A DNA stretch of 39,136 bases from JBPCOI01 sp051000395 (GTDB lineage Bacteria; Actinomycetota; Actinomycetes; Mycobacteriales; Jatrophihabitantaceae): assembly GCA_051000395.1 (NCBI GenBank), contig JBPCOI010000060.1, positions 1 to 39,136 of the forward strand, written 5' to 3'. The position numbers and the translations under genes are program-made. The notes beneath the pieces were generated by a model. That model worked only from the letters and a program-made list of their open reading frames with translations, was not told where the DNA came from and made no database searches. Within the stretch, counting starts at the first letter, position 1. Every line of letters begins with the position of its first letter. This document shows, in pieces, positions 8,928 through 17,035 of this stretch.

Positions 8928-9734
8928 TCAGCTGGCAGTGGTGGCTTCGACGAACGTGACCAGTGCGGCATTCCAGGCCGCGCGATCCTCGATGAAGGCC
9001 ACATGCCCACTGTTTTCGAAGTAGGTGAGCGTGGCATTAGGCGCCTGGTCGGCGACGAGTTGCGACCAGCGGCCGTCCCAGATCTGATCGTGGCGACCGC
9101 TGAAGACCGCGATCGGAATGGCTAGACCGGGAAGCACATCGCGCAGATCTTCGGCGAGCAATGATTGGAAGCTGGACAGCCCAACGAAAGCAGGCACAGC
9201 CGTCCCGATCCGGATGAACCAGTCGCGGGTCGCTTCGAGGTCGGTGCGATGGAAATTGCTCGCATACAATCCGGCGATCGTCTCTGGTCGTGCGCTACGG
9301 ATCGCTTCGCACAGCTGCTCGGCACTCTCGGCGGCGCCGCCGTAGGGCGCGTCGGAGTCCTGCAGGAAGCGTGGCCCGCTTCCGGTCAACACCAGGCGTG
9401 ACACCGGGGTGCCCACTGTGTGCACATATTTCAAGGCGATGTGTCCACCCATGGACCAGCCGATGAGCGTCACGTCCGCCAGCTGCAGGCCAGTCATCAG
9501 TGCCTGCAGATCCCGGCAGAACAATGCATAGTCATACCTGCCCCACGGCTTGTCCGAGCAGCCGTGTCCCCGCAGGTCAATGGTGATCACCCGGTACCGT
9601 TCGGAGAGGTCAAGAACCTGGTAGTCCCACACGTCGCCGCTGGCCCCCCAGCCGTGTACGAAGACCAACGGCCGGCCGCTGCCGCGGTCCTCGTAGGCCA
9701 CCCGGACACCAGTCTCGACTTCAAACAGCGGCAT
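8928..9734 (-). CDS. Alpha/beta hydrolase
   Basis: The 268-residue product is a typical single-domain alpha/beta hydrolase. It has the oxyanion-hole motif FVHGWGASGDVW (about residues 25-36), DLRGHGCSDKP, the nucleophile elbow GWSMGGH (Ser near residue 93), an acid in FSGRHDQIWD and the catalytic His in NSGHVAF. It has no signal peptide and is therefore cytoplasmic. It opens the second transcription unit of the cluster together with the SARP regulator, and its upstream gap carries the direct-repeat site at 9804-9824. By family it could be an esterase, lactonase or C-C hydrolase; nearby transport and alcohol dehydrogenase genes favour an ester or lactone, which is inference. Confidence 0.88.
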   Translation of the reverse strand: MPLFEVETGVRVAYEDRGSGRPLVFVHGWGASGDVWDYQVLDLSERYRVITIDLRGHGCSDKPWGRYDYALFCRDLQALMTGLQLADVTLIGWSMGGHIALKYVHTVGTPVSRLVLTGSGPRFLQDSDAPYGGAAESAEQLCEAIRSARPETIAGLYASNFHRTDLEATRDWFIRIGTAVPAFVGLSSFQSLLAEDLRDVLPGLAIPIAVFSGRHDQIWDGRWSQLVADQAPNATLTYFENSGHVAFIEDRAAWNAALVTFVEATTAS

Positions 9735-9789
9735 GTTACGTCTCCCGAGTTGTTCTGGCGTGGCGGCCTGCGCCCAATACCTCGCTGGG

Positions 9790-9795
9790 ACGCTA
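9790..9795 (-). promoter_or_regulatory. Possible -10 box of the hydrolase-regulator unit
   Basis: TAGCGT on the minus strand lies exactly eight bases downstream of the direct-repeat site. That is the spacing described for SARP-activated promoters, where the repeats take the place of a -35 box. The hexamer itself is only a partial match to TANNNT. Confidence 0.35.
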
Positions 9796-9803
9796 GCCGC
9801 GTG

Positions 9804-9824
9804 CGTTACGCCGCTGTTACAGCC
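9804..9824 (-). promoter_or_regulatory. Direct-repeat operator A (candidate SARP site)
   Basis: On the minus strand this reads GGCTGTAAC-N6-GTAACG: two GTAAC units starting 11 bases apart, one helical turn. The identical pattern recurs at 16783-16803 upstream of the transporter operon. All 15 non-spacer bases match and only the spacer differs. It lies 69 bases before the hydrolase start in a 110-base gap. SARP-type regulators are known to bind direct repeats with an 11-base period near -35, and such a regulator is encoded in this unit. Confidence 0.65.
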
Positions 9825-9844
9825 GGCTGTTGGCGCAGGCGGAC

Positions 9845-10978
9845 TTACCGCCCCGGGGTGATGACCTGACGAACCAAGGTGCCTGCGGCGAGATCGTCCA
9901 GCGCAGAGTTGATCTCGCTGAGGCGGACCGAGCGACTCAGCAGCCGCTCGACGGGCAACCGGCCGGCCTGATAGAGCGCCACCAAGCGTGGCACATCCCG
10001 CACCGGGACGGCCGAGCCCATGTACGAACCGACTAGGTGCCGCGCCTCAGCGGTGATCACGGCGGCCGGCAGTTCGAGCGTGCGATCCGGATGCGGCAAT
10101 CCGACTGCCACGGTAGTGCCGCCGCGGCCGGTTGCGTGGAACGCGTCGGCAAGAACTTCAGTGGCACCGACCGCGTCGAAGGCATACTCGACGCCGCCTC
10201 CCGACAAGGCGCGAATCTGCTCGACGGCGCTCTCATGCGGACTGAGGCTGTAGGTAGCACCGAGTTCTTCGGCCAGCTGACGTTTTTCTCCGCTGGGGTC
10301 AATGACGATGATCGGGTGGGCGCCGGCAAGGCTCGCGCCCAGCAGCACGGCCATGCCGACACCGCCGAGGCCGAAGATCGCCAACGAGGCGCCCGGACGG
10401 ACCCGTGCGGTGTTGATCACTGATCCGACTCCGGTCATCAGGGCGCACCCGAACAGTGCGGCCACTGGCAGCGGTATCGCCGATGAGATGGGCACTAGGG
10501 AGGCTGCGGCCACGACCACATGATCGGCGAAGCAGGACACGCCGAGATGGTGGTGTAGCGGCTGCCCGGACGTTCGGAACAGCCGCCGGCGGGACCGCAG
10601 CAACGTGCCGGCCGCATTGGCCTGGGCCCCGGGCTCGCACAGCGCCGGACGTCCGGACAAGCACTGCCCGCAACGCCCGCAGCAGGGCACGAAGGAGAAC
10701 ACCACATGCTGTTCGCGGGACAAGTCATGAACCCCAGGGCCGACCTGCTCGATGACTCCGGCTCCTTCGTGGCCCAGCACCATCGGCAGCGGCCGGGGAC
10801 GGGATCCGTCGATGACGGACAGGTCCGAATGACACAGCCCGGCGGCCTCGATCCGAACGAGCACCTCCCCGTCGCCGGGATCATGTAGCTGCACCTGCTC
10901 GATCCGAAGCGGCGTGCTCACCGAGTACGGGCGCCGCGCGCCGGAGTGCTCCAGGACGGCGGCCTCAGTTGTGATCAT
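9845..10978 (-). CDS. Zinc-dependent alcohol dehydrogenase (MDR superfamily)
   Basis: The 377-residue product is a class III-like zinc alcohol dehydrogenase. The catalytic-zinc ligands are in AAGLCHSDL (Cys near residue 48) and GHEGAGVIEQVG (His/Glu near 70). A structural-zinc loop CCGRCGQCLSGRPALC follows near 100-115, and the Rossmann motif FGLGGVGMAVLLGA is near 200 with VIDPSGEKR downstream for NAD(P). It oxidises an alcohol to an aldehyde or ketone. Its ATG overlaps the end of the upstream hydrolase gene by 14 bases, so the two are coupled. A 110-base gap containing operator A separates it from the next hydrolase gene, so it probably ends the transporter operon. Confidence 0.92.
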   Translation of the reverse strand: MITTEAAVLEHSGARRPYSVSTPLRIEQVQLHDPGDGEVLVRIEAAGLCHSDLSVIDGSRPRPLPMVLGHEGAGVIEQVGPGVHDLSREQHVVFSFVPCCGRCGQCLSGRPALCEPGAQANAAGTLLRSRRRLFRTSGQPLHHHLGVSCFADHVVVAAASLVPISSAIPLPVAALFGCALMTGVGSVINTARVRPGASLAIFGLGGVGMAVLLGASLAGAHPIIVIDPSGEKRQLAEELGATYSLSPHESAVEQIRALSGGGVEYAFDAVGATEVLADAFHATGRGGTTVAVGLPHPDRTLELPAAVITAEARHLVGSYMGSAVPVRDVPRLVALYQAGRLPVERLLSRSVRLSEINSALDDLAAGTLVRQVITPGR

Positions 10979-11888
10979 CCGCAGCCTCCGCGTGTTCGGT
11001 GATCAGGTCGTTGACGCGCTGAGCCTGCTCGATCCAGCACAGGTGTCCGGCTCTGTCCAGCCTCACTAGTCGTGCGCTCGGGACGGTGCTGGCGATCAAG
11101 GCGGCGTTGGCGAAGGGCACGATCCTGTCGTGGGTGCCGTGCAGCACCAGGGTGGGCGTGCGGATCTGTTCGCCAGGCTCCCCGTGTTGCAGGTATTGTT
11201 CGCAGGCTTGATATTGCGCGGCCCAAGCGTGCTGTGGCGTAGGCGCGTGAAGACGCATCTGCAGCAACGTCTGGTACTCCGACGGGTTTTCCTCGGTCCA
11301 GCCGTCGCGGAAGGAAAGCGGCATGGTGGCGCGGGCGAAGGCTTCCGGCCCGTTGCCGCTTGCCTGTGCCCAGGCGCGCTTGGTGGCATCCGGGACACCA
11401 TGGCTGCCCGGCCCGCCGCACGCTGTGGCGATAAGCGTCAGCGACCGCACCAGGTCTGGACGCTGGCGCGCCAGCGACATCGCGATGTATCCGCCCATCG
11501 AGGCCCCGACCACGTGCGCTGAGCCGAGTGAGAGCACGTCCAGCACGTTGACCATGTCCTCGGCCAGCAGGGCGATGCTGTAAGGGCCGGACGGCTTGTC
11601 GGAGGCGCCGGTGCCGCGGTTGTCCACGGTGATCACCTGGAACTTCTCGGCCAGGGCCGGCAGCTGCCGGCTCCAGCTCCAGGACGCGTAACCGAGCCCG
11701 GCAATCATCAGCATCGGCTCGCCAGCACCTCGGGTGAGGTAGGCGAGCCTGGTGCCGTCGGGGGTTAGCACGGTCGAGAGGGCATCCTGGTTGGGACTGG
11801 TTCGAGGCGTCGGGGCGGACGTTGACCCCGACGTTCGGCTGCTCGGCTGCTCACTTCGTCGCTTCACCGCTCGCCGTTCTGCCGACAT
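10965..11888 (-). CDS. Alpha/beta hydrolase (second copy, different subfamily)
   Basis: The product (about 307 residues from ATG 11888) has LTPDGTRLAYLTRGAGEPM, the oxyanion segment MIAGLGYASWSWSRQL, DNRGTGASDKP, nucleophile elbow GASMGGYIAM, acid in LHGTHDRIVPF and catalytic His in RAGHLCWIEQ. This is the AB-hydrolase_1 type seen in 3-oxoadipate enol-lactonases and esterases. The open frame continues to 12023 inside livF, but that extension is low-complexity and overlaps livF. I prefer ATG 11888, overlapping livF by 38 bases; GTG 11867 is also possible. It is distinct in sequence from the hydrolase at 8928-9734, so two different hydrolytic steps are likely. Confidence 0.85.
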   Translation of the reverse strand: MSAERRAVKRRSEQPSSRTSGSTSAPTPRTSPNQDALSTVLTPDGTRLAYLTRGAGEPMLMIAGLGYASWSWSRQLPALAEKFQVITVDNRGTGASDKPSGPYSIALLAEDMVNVLDVLSLGSAHVVGASMGGYIAMSLARQRPDLVRSLTLIATACGGPGSHGVPDATKRAWAQASGNGPEAFARATMPLSFRDGWTEENPSEYQTLLQMRLHAPTPQHAWAAQYQACEQYLQHGEPGEQIRTPTLVLHGTHDRIVPFANAALIASTVPSARLVRLDRAGHLCWIEQAQRVNDLITEHAEAADDHN

Positions 11889-12570
11889 CGGCCAGATCCC
11901 GCCGTGAAGTGAGTTCACTGGCCGCGCATTCGGCGACGATTCGCCCGCGGGCGAGCAGGTAGGCGCGGTCGGCGACTGCTGCTGCGATGTGCGAGTGCTG
12001 CTCGACCAGCAGCACTGCGACACCGGACTTCGCCGCCAGCGATCGAACCAGGGGCAGGATCTCTCCGACGATCACTGGGGCCAAGCCGAGACTCAACTCG
12101 TCGATCATCAGCACTCTCGGGCCGGCGACGAACGCCTTGGCGAGCGCGAGTGTCTGCTGCTCGCCTCCGGAGAGTAAGCCAGCGCGCCGACGCAGTAACG
12201 GCGACAGGACGGGCAGTAGGTCCAGCACGTCCCGGATGGCCATGCCACTGCTGTTCGGCCGGATCAGACGAAGGTTCTCCAGGGTCGACAGCTGCGGGCA
12301 GATGGCCCGGCTCTCCGGCACGAGAACCAGGCCGCTCCGCGCGCGCAGATGCGCTGGTCGTCGGGTTACCCGCGTGCCGAACAACGAGACAGTGCCGCCC
12401 AGTGCCGGCAGTATCCCGGCCAGAGTGAGCAACGTCGTGGTCTTGCCGGCTCCGTTCAGGCCAGTCAGTGCAACGATCTCCCCGACACCGACGCGCAGGC
12501 TGAGGTCGTGCACGACGACGGCTTGCGGGTATCCCGCTTGCAGGTCGGCGACCTCAAGCGCCCAGGTCAT
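11851..12570 (-). CDS. livF: Branched-chain amino acid-type ABC transporter ATPase LivF
   Basis: The 239-residue ATPase has Walker A GLNGAGKTTTLLTL (about residues 37-50), the signature LLSGGEQQTLALAKAF (about 132) and Walker B VLMIDELSLGL (about 153). The H-loop is in VLLVEQHSH. The GLNGAGKTT form and the EQQ after the signature are typical of LivF rather than LivG. It energises uptake together with the upstream fusion, whose reading frame it overlaps by 17 bases. The HAAT transporter family imports branched-chain amino acids but also amides, urea and aromatic acids, so substrate cannot be read from this protein. Confidence 0.92.
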   Translation of the reverse strand: MTWALEVADLQAGYPQAVVVHDLSLRVGVGEIVALTGLNGAGKTTTLLTLAGILPALGGTVSLFGTRVTRRPAHLRARSGLVLVPESRAICPQLSTLENLRLIRPNSSGMAIRDVLDLLPVLSPLLRRRAGLLSGGEQQTLALAKAFVAGPRVLMIDELSLGLAPVIVGEILPLVRSLAAKSGVAVLLVEQHSHIAAAVADRAYLLARGRIVAECAASELTSRRDLADVGRTASGEATK

Positions 12571-15406
12571 CGGGCTCTCCCGCCGTGTCGTCGCGTGCGG
12601 ATGCGGCGCCGACGACAGCCGGGCCAGGCGCCAGTGCGCCCAGTCCGAGATAGGCCGTCAGCACCCGATCCGAGCGCATTACCTCGGCAGGTGAGCCCCG
12701 TGCGATCACCTGCCCGAAATCGAGCACGTACACGTAGTCGCAGACCTGCCGGACAAGCTCCACGTCGTGTTCGACGAGCACGATCGCCAGACCTGACTGG
12801 GCTAGCGCGGTCACATGTGCACCGAACTCGCGAGACTCGTCGCGGTCCAATCCGGCAGCGGGCTCGTCCATCAGCAGCACCTTGGGATCGGTCGCGAGCG
12901 CTCGCGCTACTCCCACGAGCTTCTGCTGACCCAGAGTCAGCTCGCCCGGCATCCGCGGACCCAATGCCGGCAAACCCACCCGAGCCAGGGCTCGCGCGGA
13001 CCGCGCCGTGCCCGCACCCCGATCAGGGCGCACGAGATCGGTCAAGCTGGCCAGGAGGGAGGCAGCTCCAATACCCACCCGCAGGTTGTCGAACACGCTG
13101 AGCTCGCTGAACAATTCGATGCTCTGCCAGGTTCGTATCACGCCGGCCTGGGCGCGATGGTGCGCCGCCAGCCGGTCGATCGGTGTTCCGTCGAACAGCA
13201 CCTGCCCGGAGTAGGGGACGAAGCCGGTTAACGCGTCCAACAGCGTCGTCTTGCCGGCACCGTTCGGGCCGATGACGCCCACGACGGTGCCGGGGTAGAT
13301 CCGCAGACACACTTGTCGTAGGACCTCATTGCCGCCGAAAGCCACCGTCATGTCTTTGACGTCGAGGACGGCCTGCGACTGATCGACTGCGGTCTGCAGC
13401 CGGCCGCCGGCGAGCGAGCCACGCTGGCCAGAATGGGCGGCGGCAGCTCGCGGCACGGCCACCGGATCGACAGGTAGCAGGCGGCGACGCAGCAGCGGCA
13501 GGAATCCTTGAATGCCCTGCGGGTTGAAGATCGTGATCGCAATGACGCTCAGTCCGCTGACCAGCAGGTAATACTGCCCGAGATCAACGGCTCGGTTGAG
13601 CAGCACGTAGCAGATGCCCAGCGGCGCGAGCAGTCCTGCGATCAGTGCCCCGATGACCCCGGTGACACCGCCGAGGTAGGCGAACACCAAGAACGTGATG
13701 CCGGTAAACACGTCGAACGACGACGCGGTCAGTTCGCCGCGACTGTAACCGAGCATCGCCCCGCCAAGGCCGGCGATGAACGAGGAGATCGCGAAACCCA
13801 GCAGCTTGGCTCGTCTGACGTTGACGCCGACAGCCGCCGCGGCCCGTTCGTTCGACCGGATAGCCAGGAAACGTCGGCCGGTAGCGCTCCAGGTGAGATT
13901 GACGACGCCGATGGCTACGACGGTCAGAACCAGCAAGGCGAACAGCCCGAAGGCGATCCGCACATTGTCATGTCCCTCCCGGATGCCCAAGTCCAGCCCG
14001 CCGATGACCGGATTGGGGATCGCGTTGCCGACGTTCGGGGTCAGCTGCGGGTTGTCGAACACGAATCGCTGCACCGCGACGGCGGTGGCCAGCGTAACGA
14101 CAGCGAGTTGAACACCCCGTATCCGCAACGCGGGGATCCCGACGATCAGACCGAGGACCGCTGTGGCACCAGCGGCGATCAGCATCGAGAACGGGAACGG
14201 AACGTGGCCTTGCACGCTCAGCTTTGACAACAGGAACCCGGCCGTACCGGCGAATGCTGCCTGTGCGAAGGAGATCTGGCCGAGCAGGCCGGTGAGAACG
14301 ACGAAGGACAGCAGCAGGGTGGCCAGGACCAGCGACTCAATGAGACCGAAGCGGTAGCTTCCCTTGAGCAGAACAAGCCCCACGCAGGCAACCCCGACCG
14401 AAACCGGCACGAGGATCCGAAGGCGCGGACGAGCGCCTACCCCGGGCATTGCGGTGCTTGCGGCGTCGCCGCGGCCAAGAAGCCGGCGACCACCAAAGAA
14501 GTACAGCGCCACGATGAGCACGACGAACGGCACGGCATCTGTTGCCCCGGTGATCGCCCAGGGTGGGTACCAGCTCTTGGTCTGCAGGTAAACGATCTCG
14601 CCCTGAACAGCGCCCAGCACGATTCCGCCGATGCACACCAGCGACATCGATTGCAGCCGGCCGACGACCGCCACCGCCAGCGCGGGCACGACGAACAGGG
14701 TGTAGCTGACGGGATTCAAGCCGGTGATCGGGGCGATCAAGATACCGAACAGACCGGCCAGCGCTCCGGACAGCGCCCATGACAGCGCGGCGAGCAACTG
14801 CGCGGAGCGTCCGGCCAACATCACCGCAGTCGGGTTTTCGGCGACGGCGCGGGTCGCGATGCCAACGCGGGTGAACCGGAAATAAGCGGCCAGCAACCCA
14901 GCTAGGCCCAGCGCGATGAGCGTGAGGTAGAAGCGGTCCAGCGGAACCGCGCTACCACCGATCGAAACACGGCCTGTGGGCAGGAACCCGGATACGAAGC
15001 GCTGCTGACTTCCGAAGCGTATCGTCGCTACGGCTTCGATAGTGAGCATCAGCCCCACCGAGGCGATCACCCGCGCCAGCGCCGGCGCCGCGCGCAGCGG
15101 GCGAAAGACGAGCAGGTGAGCCAGCAGCGCCAGCACCGTTGCGCTCAGCACGCCCAAGCACGCGGCCGGAGCTGCGCCCAGCGGGACGCCAAGGGGTACC
15201 CGTGCAGGCAGGCCGACGACGGGTAGCACCAAGGTTCCCGTCGAACGCAACTCCGAGTAGACAAACGCGCCCCACATCGCGAACGCGCCCTGCGCGAAGT
15301 TGATGACGCCGGTGCCCTTATACGTCACCACCAGGCCGATCGCGAGGCCCGAATACACCGCGCCGGCTCCCAGCCCGATGAGCGCGAAGGCCAGGTAGTC
15401 GCCCAT
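12554..15406 (-). CDS. LivH-LivM-LivG three-domain fusion (permease-permease-ATPase)
   Basis: One uninterrupted 950-residue frame holds three normally separate HAAT transporter subunits. Residues about 1-315 are LivH-like (YSGLAIGLVVTYKGTGVINFAQG, many membrane helices). Residues about 330-640 are LivM-like (LLGQISFAQAAFAGTAGFL, ATGRRFLAIRSNERAAAAVG). Residues about 685-930 are a LivG-like ATPase with GPNGAGKTTLLDAL near 713, LTLGQQKLVGVARAL and VLLMDEPAAGLD. LivH-LivM and LivM-LivG fusions are known; all three in one chain is less common. The frame is continuous with sensible linkers (about 315-330 and 645-685), so this is a real fusion. It starts 22 bases after the binding-protein stop. Confidence 0.9.
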   Translation of the reverse strand: MGDYLAFALIGLGAGAVYSGLAIGLVVTYKGTGVINFAQGAFAMWGAFVYSELRSTGTLVLPVVGLPARVPLGVPLGAAPAACLGVLSATVLALLAHLLVFRPLRAAPALARVIASVGLMLTIEAVATIRFGSQQRFVSGFLPTGRVSIGGSAVPLDRFYLTLIALGLAGLLAAYFRFTRVGIATRAVAENPTAVMLAGRSAQLLAALSWALSGALAGLFGILIAPITGLNPVSYTLFVVPALAVAVVGRLQSMSLVCIGGIVLGAVQGEIVYLQTKSWYPPWAITGATDAVPFVVLIVALYFFGGRRLLGRGDAASTAMPGVGARPRLRILVPVSVGVACVGLVLLKGSYRFGLIESLVLATLLLSFVVLTGLLGQISFAQAAFAGTAGFLLSKLSVQGHVPFPFSMLIAAGATAVLGLIVGIPALRIRGVQLAVVTLATAVAVQRFVFDNPQLTPNVGNAIPNPVIGGLDLGIREGHDNVRIAFGLFALLVLTVVAIGVVNLTWSATGRRFLAIRSNERAAAAVGVNVRRAKLLGFAISSFIAGLGGAMLGYSRGELTASSFDVFTGITFLVFAYLGGVTGVIGALIAGLLAPLGICYVLLNRAVDLGQYYLLVSGLSVIAITIFNPQGIQGFLPLLRRRLLPVDPVAVPRAAAAHSGQRGSLAGGRLQTAVDQSQAVLDVKDMTVAFGGNEVLRQVCLRIYPGTVVGVIGPNGAGKTTLLDALTGFVPYSGQVLFDGTPIDRLAAHHRAQAGVIRTWQSIELFSELSVFDNLRVGIGAASLLASLTDLVRPDRGAGTARSARALARVGLPALGPRMPGELTLGQQKLVGVARALATDPKVLLMDEPAAGLDRDESREFGAHVTALAQSGLAIVLVEHDVELVRQVCDYVYVLDFGQVIARGSPAEVMRSDRVLTAYLGLGALAPGPAVVGAASARDDTAGEPDDLGA

Positions 15407-15428
15407 GGGGAGTTGCGCTCCTGCCCGG

Positions 15429-16736
15429 TCAGCCCGCCAGCAGGCTCTTCGCGTCCACGTAGCCAGGGCTGAAGGCTGTCAGGGACCCATGCTGCACCTT
15501 GAACTCGATGACGCCAGCCGCACATGCCGATGGTTGGCCGGGCCACGCAGTCCCGTCGCAAGTCAGGGGTTGGCCCATGAAACTGTCCAGCCCCTTGGTG
15601 GCTTTGATCTGCGCGATGACGGTCCTGGGGCTGATCGCACCGGAGATCCTTCCGAGGATCGAACTCAGATCCATCGTGGAGGAGAAGGTGAACTGCGCGA
15701 AGCCAGACGAAACGTACGTCGGCGCGTGCACCGTCATCTGCTGCACGAAAGTCTTCAGCTGCGCCGCGGCCCTGGCTGGAGCCGTGCTACCGGTCGACGG
15801 GGCCCACAGATCGTTCGCCGTGTACACGCCGTTCGCTGCGGCTGGATCAGCCTTGATGAACTGCGTACACGACCCGGCGAAGATTGGCCCCTTGAAGCCG
15901 CCTCCCACCAGCGCAGCCACCAGACCGGTGCAGTCCGGCTCACTCGAGGTGAAGAACACCGCATCAGGATGCTTGGCCAGAGCCTGCGCCGCGATCAGGG
16001 TGTAGTCCGGATTGGTGGCACTGTAGAACACTGCGTTACCACTCAGTCCCGCCTTCTTCGCGGCTGGAAGAACACCGAAAGTGGCGAACGCTCGTACGAC
16101 GGCGTTGTCCTGTCCGAGATACACGACCGACTTCACATGCAGCTGGTGGCTCATCACCCACATCGGGGTAGCGCCGTAGGCCGTCAGGCCGGCGCCGAAG
16201 AAGAACGCGTCCGTACTGGTGAGCTGATTCGCGCCGAACGCGGTATGCCCGACCAGTGGAATGCCTGCCGCCGACAGAATCGGCAGCGTCGCGTCGCTGC
16301 CGTAGTCCAGACCCTGCAAGACCGCGACGACGTGCGCGTCGACGAACTTGTTCGCGCAGTCGATCGACTTCTCCGGGGTTCCGTCCGTGAAGCACTGCAC
16401 GAACTTCAGTGGTCTTCCGTTGATGCCGCGCAGATCCTGGTTGATGTATGCCTGCGCGGCCGTCGCCCCCGCACTGAAATCGGGGAACGCCACCGCCCCC
16501 AACTGCTGGTTCAACAAGCCCACTACCACCGGCGCTCCGGTCGGTTGCGCCGCGGTCGACTGGGTGCTGCCGCTTTCCGTGGAGCCCGGACCGGCGCCAG
16601 GATGCTTCGCGCTGGAACAACCAGCGAGCACCGTCAGGCCCAGCACAGCAATCGCCGCCGTGCGCCTGAGGCGCGGGACTGACCGGGCGCGTGGCTTGCT
16701 CCGGGCCGGGGCCGATCTAGACAGGTTCGTGTTCAC
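15429..16736 (-). CDS. Branched-chain amino acid-type ABC transporter substrate-binding lipoprotein
   Basis: The 435-residue product has a basic N-terminus, a hydrophobic helix and the lipobox LTVLAGCSS (Cys near residue 40), so it is a membrane-anchored exported lipoprotein. A Ser/Thr/Gly linker then leads to a Peripla_BP_6 domain starting PVVVGLLNQQLGAVAFPDFS and containing GAQAYINQDLRGINGRPLK-like text and ILSAAGIPLVGHTAF. It captures the transported compound for the LivHMG/LivF complex. It starts with GTG at 16736, with GGAGAGG about ten bases upstream. Operator B lies 46 bases before the start, making this the first gene of the operon. Confidence 0.9.
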   Translation of the reverse strand: MNTNLSRSAPARSKPRARSVPRLRRTAAIAVLGLTVLAGCSSAKHPGAGPGSTESGSTQSTAAQPTGAPVVVGLLNQQLGAVAFPDFSAGATAAQAYINQDLRGINGRPLKFVQCFTDGTPEKSIDCANKFVDAHVVAVLQGLDYGSDATLPILSAAGIPLVGHTAFGANQLTSTDAFFFGAGLTAYGATPMWVMSHQLHVKSVVYLGQDNAVVRAFATFGVLPAAKKAGLSGNAVFYSATNPDYTLIAAQALAKHPDAVFFTSSEPDCTGLVAALVGGGFKGPIFAGSCTQFIKADPAAANGVYTANDLWAPSTGSTAPARAAAQLKTFVQQMTVHAPTYVSSGFAQFTFSSTMDLSSILGRISGAISPRTVIAQIKATKGLDSFMGQPLTCDGTAWPGQPSACAAGVIEFKVQHGSLTAFSPGYVDAKSLLAG

Positions 16737-16782
16737 ACCACAGCACCTCTCCGAATGGGATCGCCGCAGGTTCCCCCGAGCC

Positions 16783-16803
16783 CGTTACTGCGGCGTTACA
16801 GCC
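16783..16803 (-). promoter_or_regulatory. Direct-repeat operator B (candidate SARP site)
   Basis: On the minus strand this is GGCTGTAAC-N6-GTAACG, the same as operator A in all 15 defined bases and with the same 11-base period. It precedes the binding-protein gene. A good -10 hexamer eight bases downstream is not obvious here (GGAACC at that distance), so the promoter may differ or the transcription start may be elsewhere. The rest of the 299-base gap 16737-17035 holds no gene and no clear terminator. Confidence 0.65.
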
Positions 16804-17035
16804 AACTGCTGATGCCCGACGCGTCCGCCACGCGGCGAGGGGCCTGCACGCCGAGCAGCGGGCCACCCTGCCGCGGGAACACAAAGCCGGCCAGCGGCCG
16901 AGCGCGCCGAGCCGTAGGCGGCGATCTGCGCGGAGGGCCACTCGCCGCCAGCGAGTTGACGGCGCCGAACAGCTACCACACGCTCGGCTCTCGATCCGCG
17001 TGTTGCCGCACCGCCACTCGACGGGTGCGCGTTTG

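Noticed and set aside
9119..9134. TGGCTAGACCGG-like match to the DasR motif inside the hydrolase gene
   Set aside because: Only a partial palindrome, within coding sequence and in the other cluster; no promoter nearby.
9735..9739. A third GTTAC directly before the hydrolase start
   Set aside because: It is 70 bases from the direct repeat, not in an 11-base register, and lacks a partner, so probably chance.
15405..16682. Plus-strand open frame of 425 codons opposite the HAAT binding protein
   Set aside because: Arg-rich shadow with no motif; the minus strand encodes a lipoprotein with lipobox and Peripla_BP_6 pattern.
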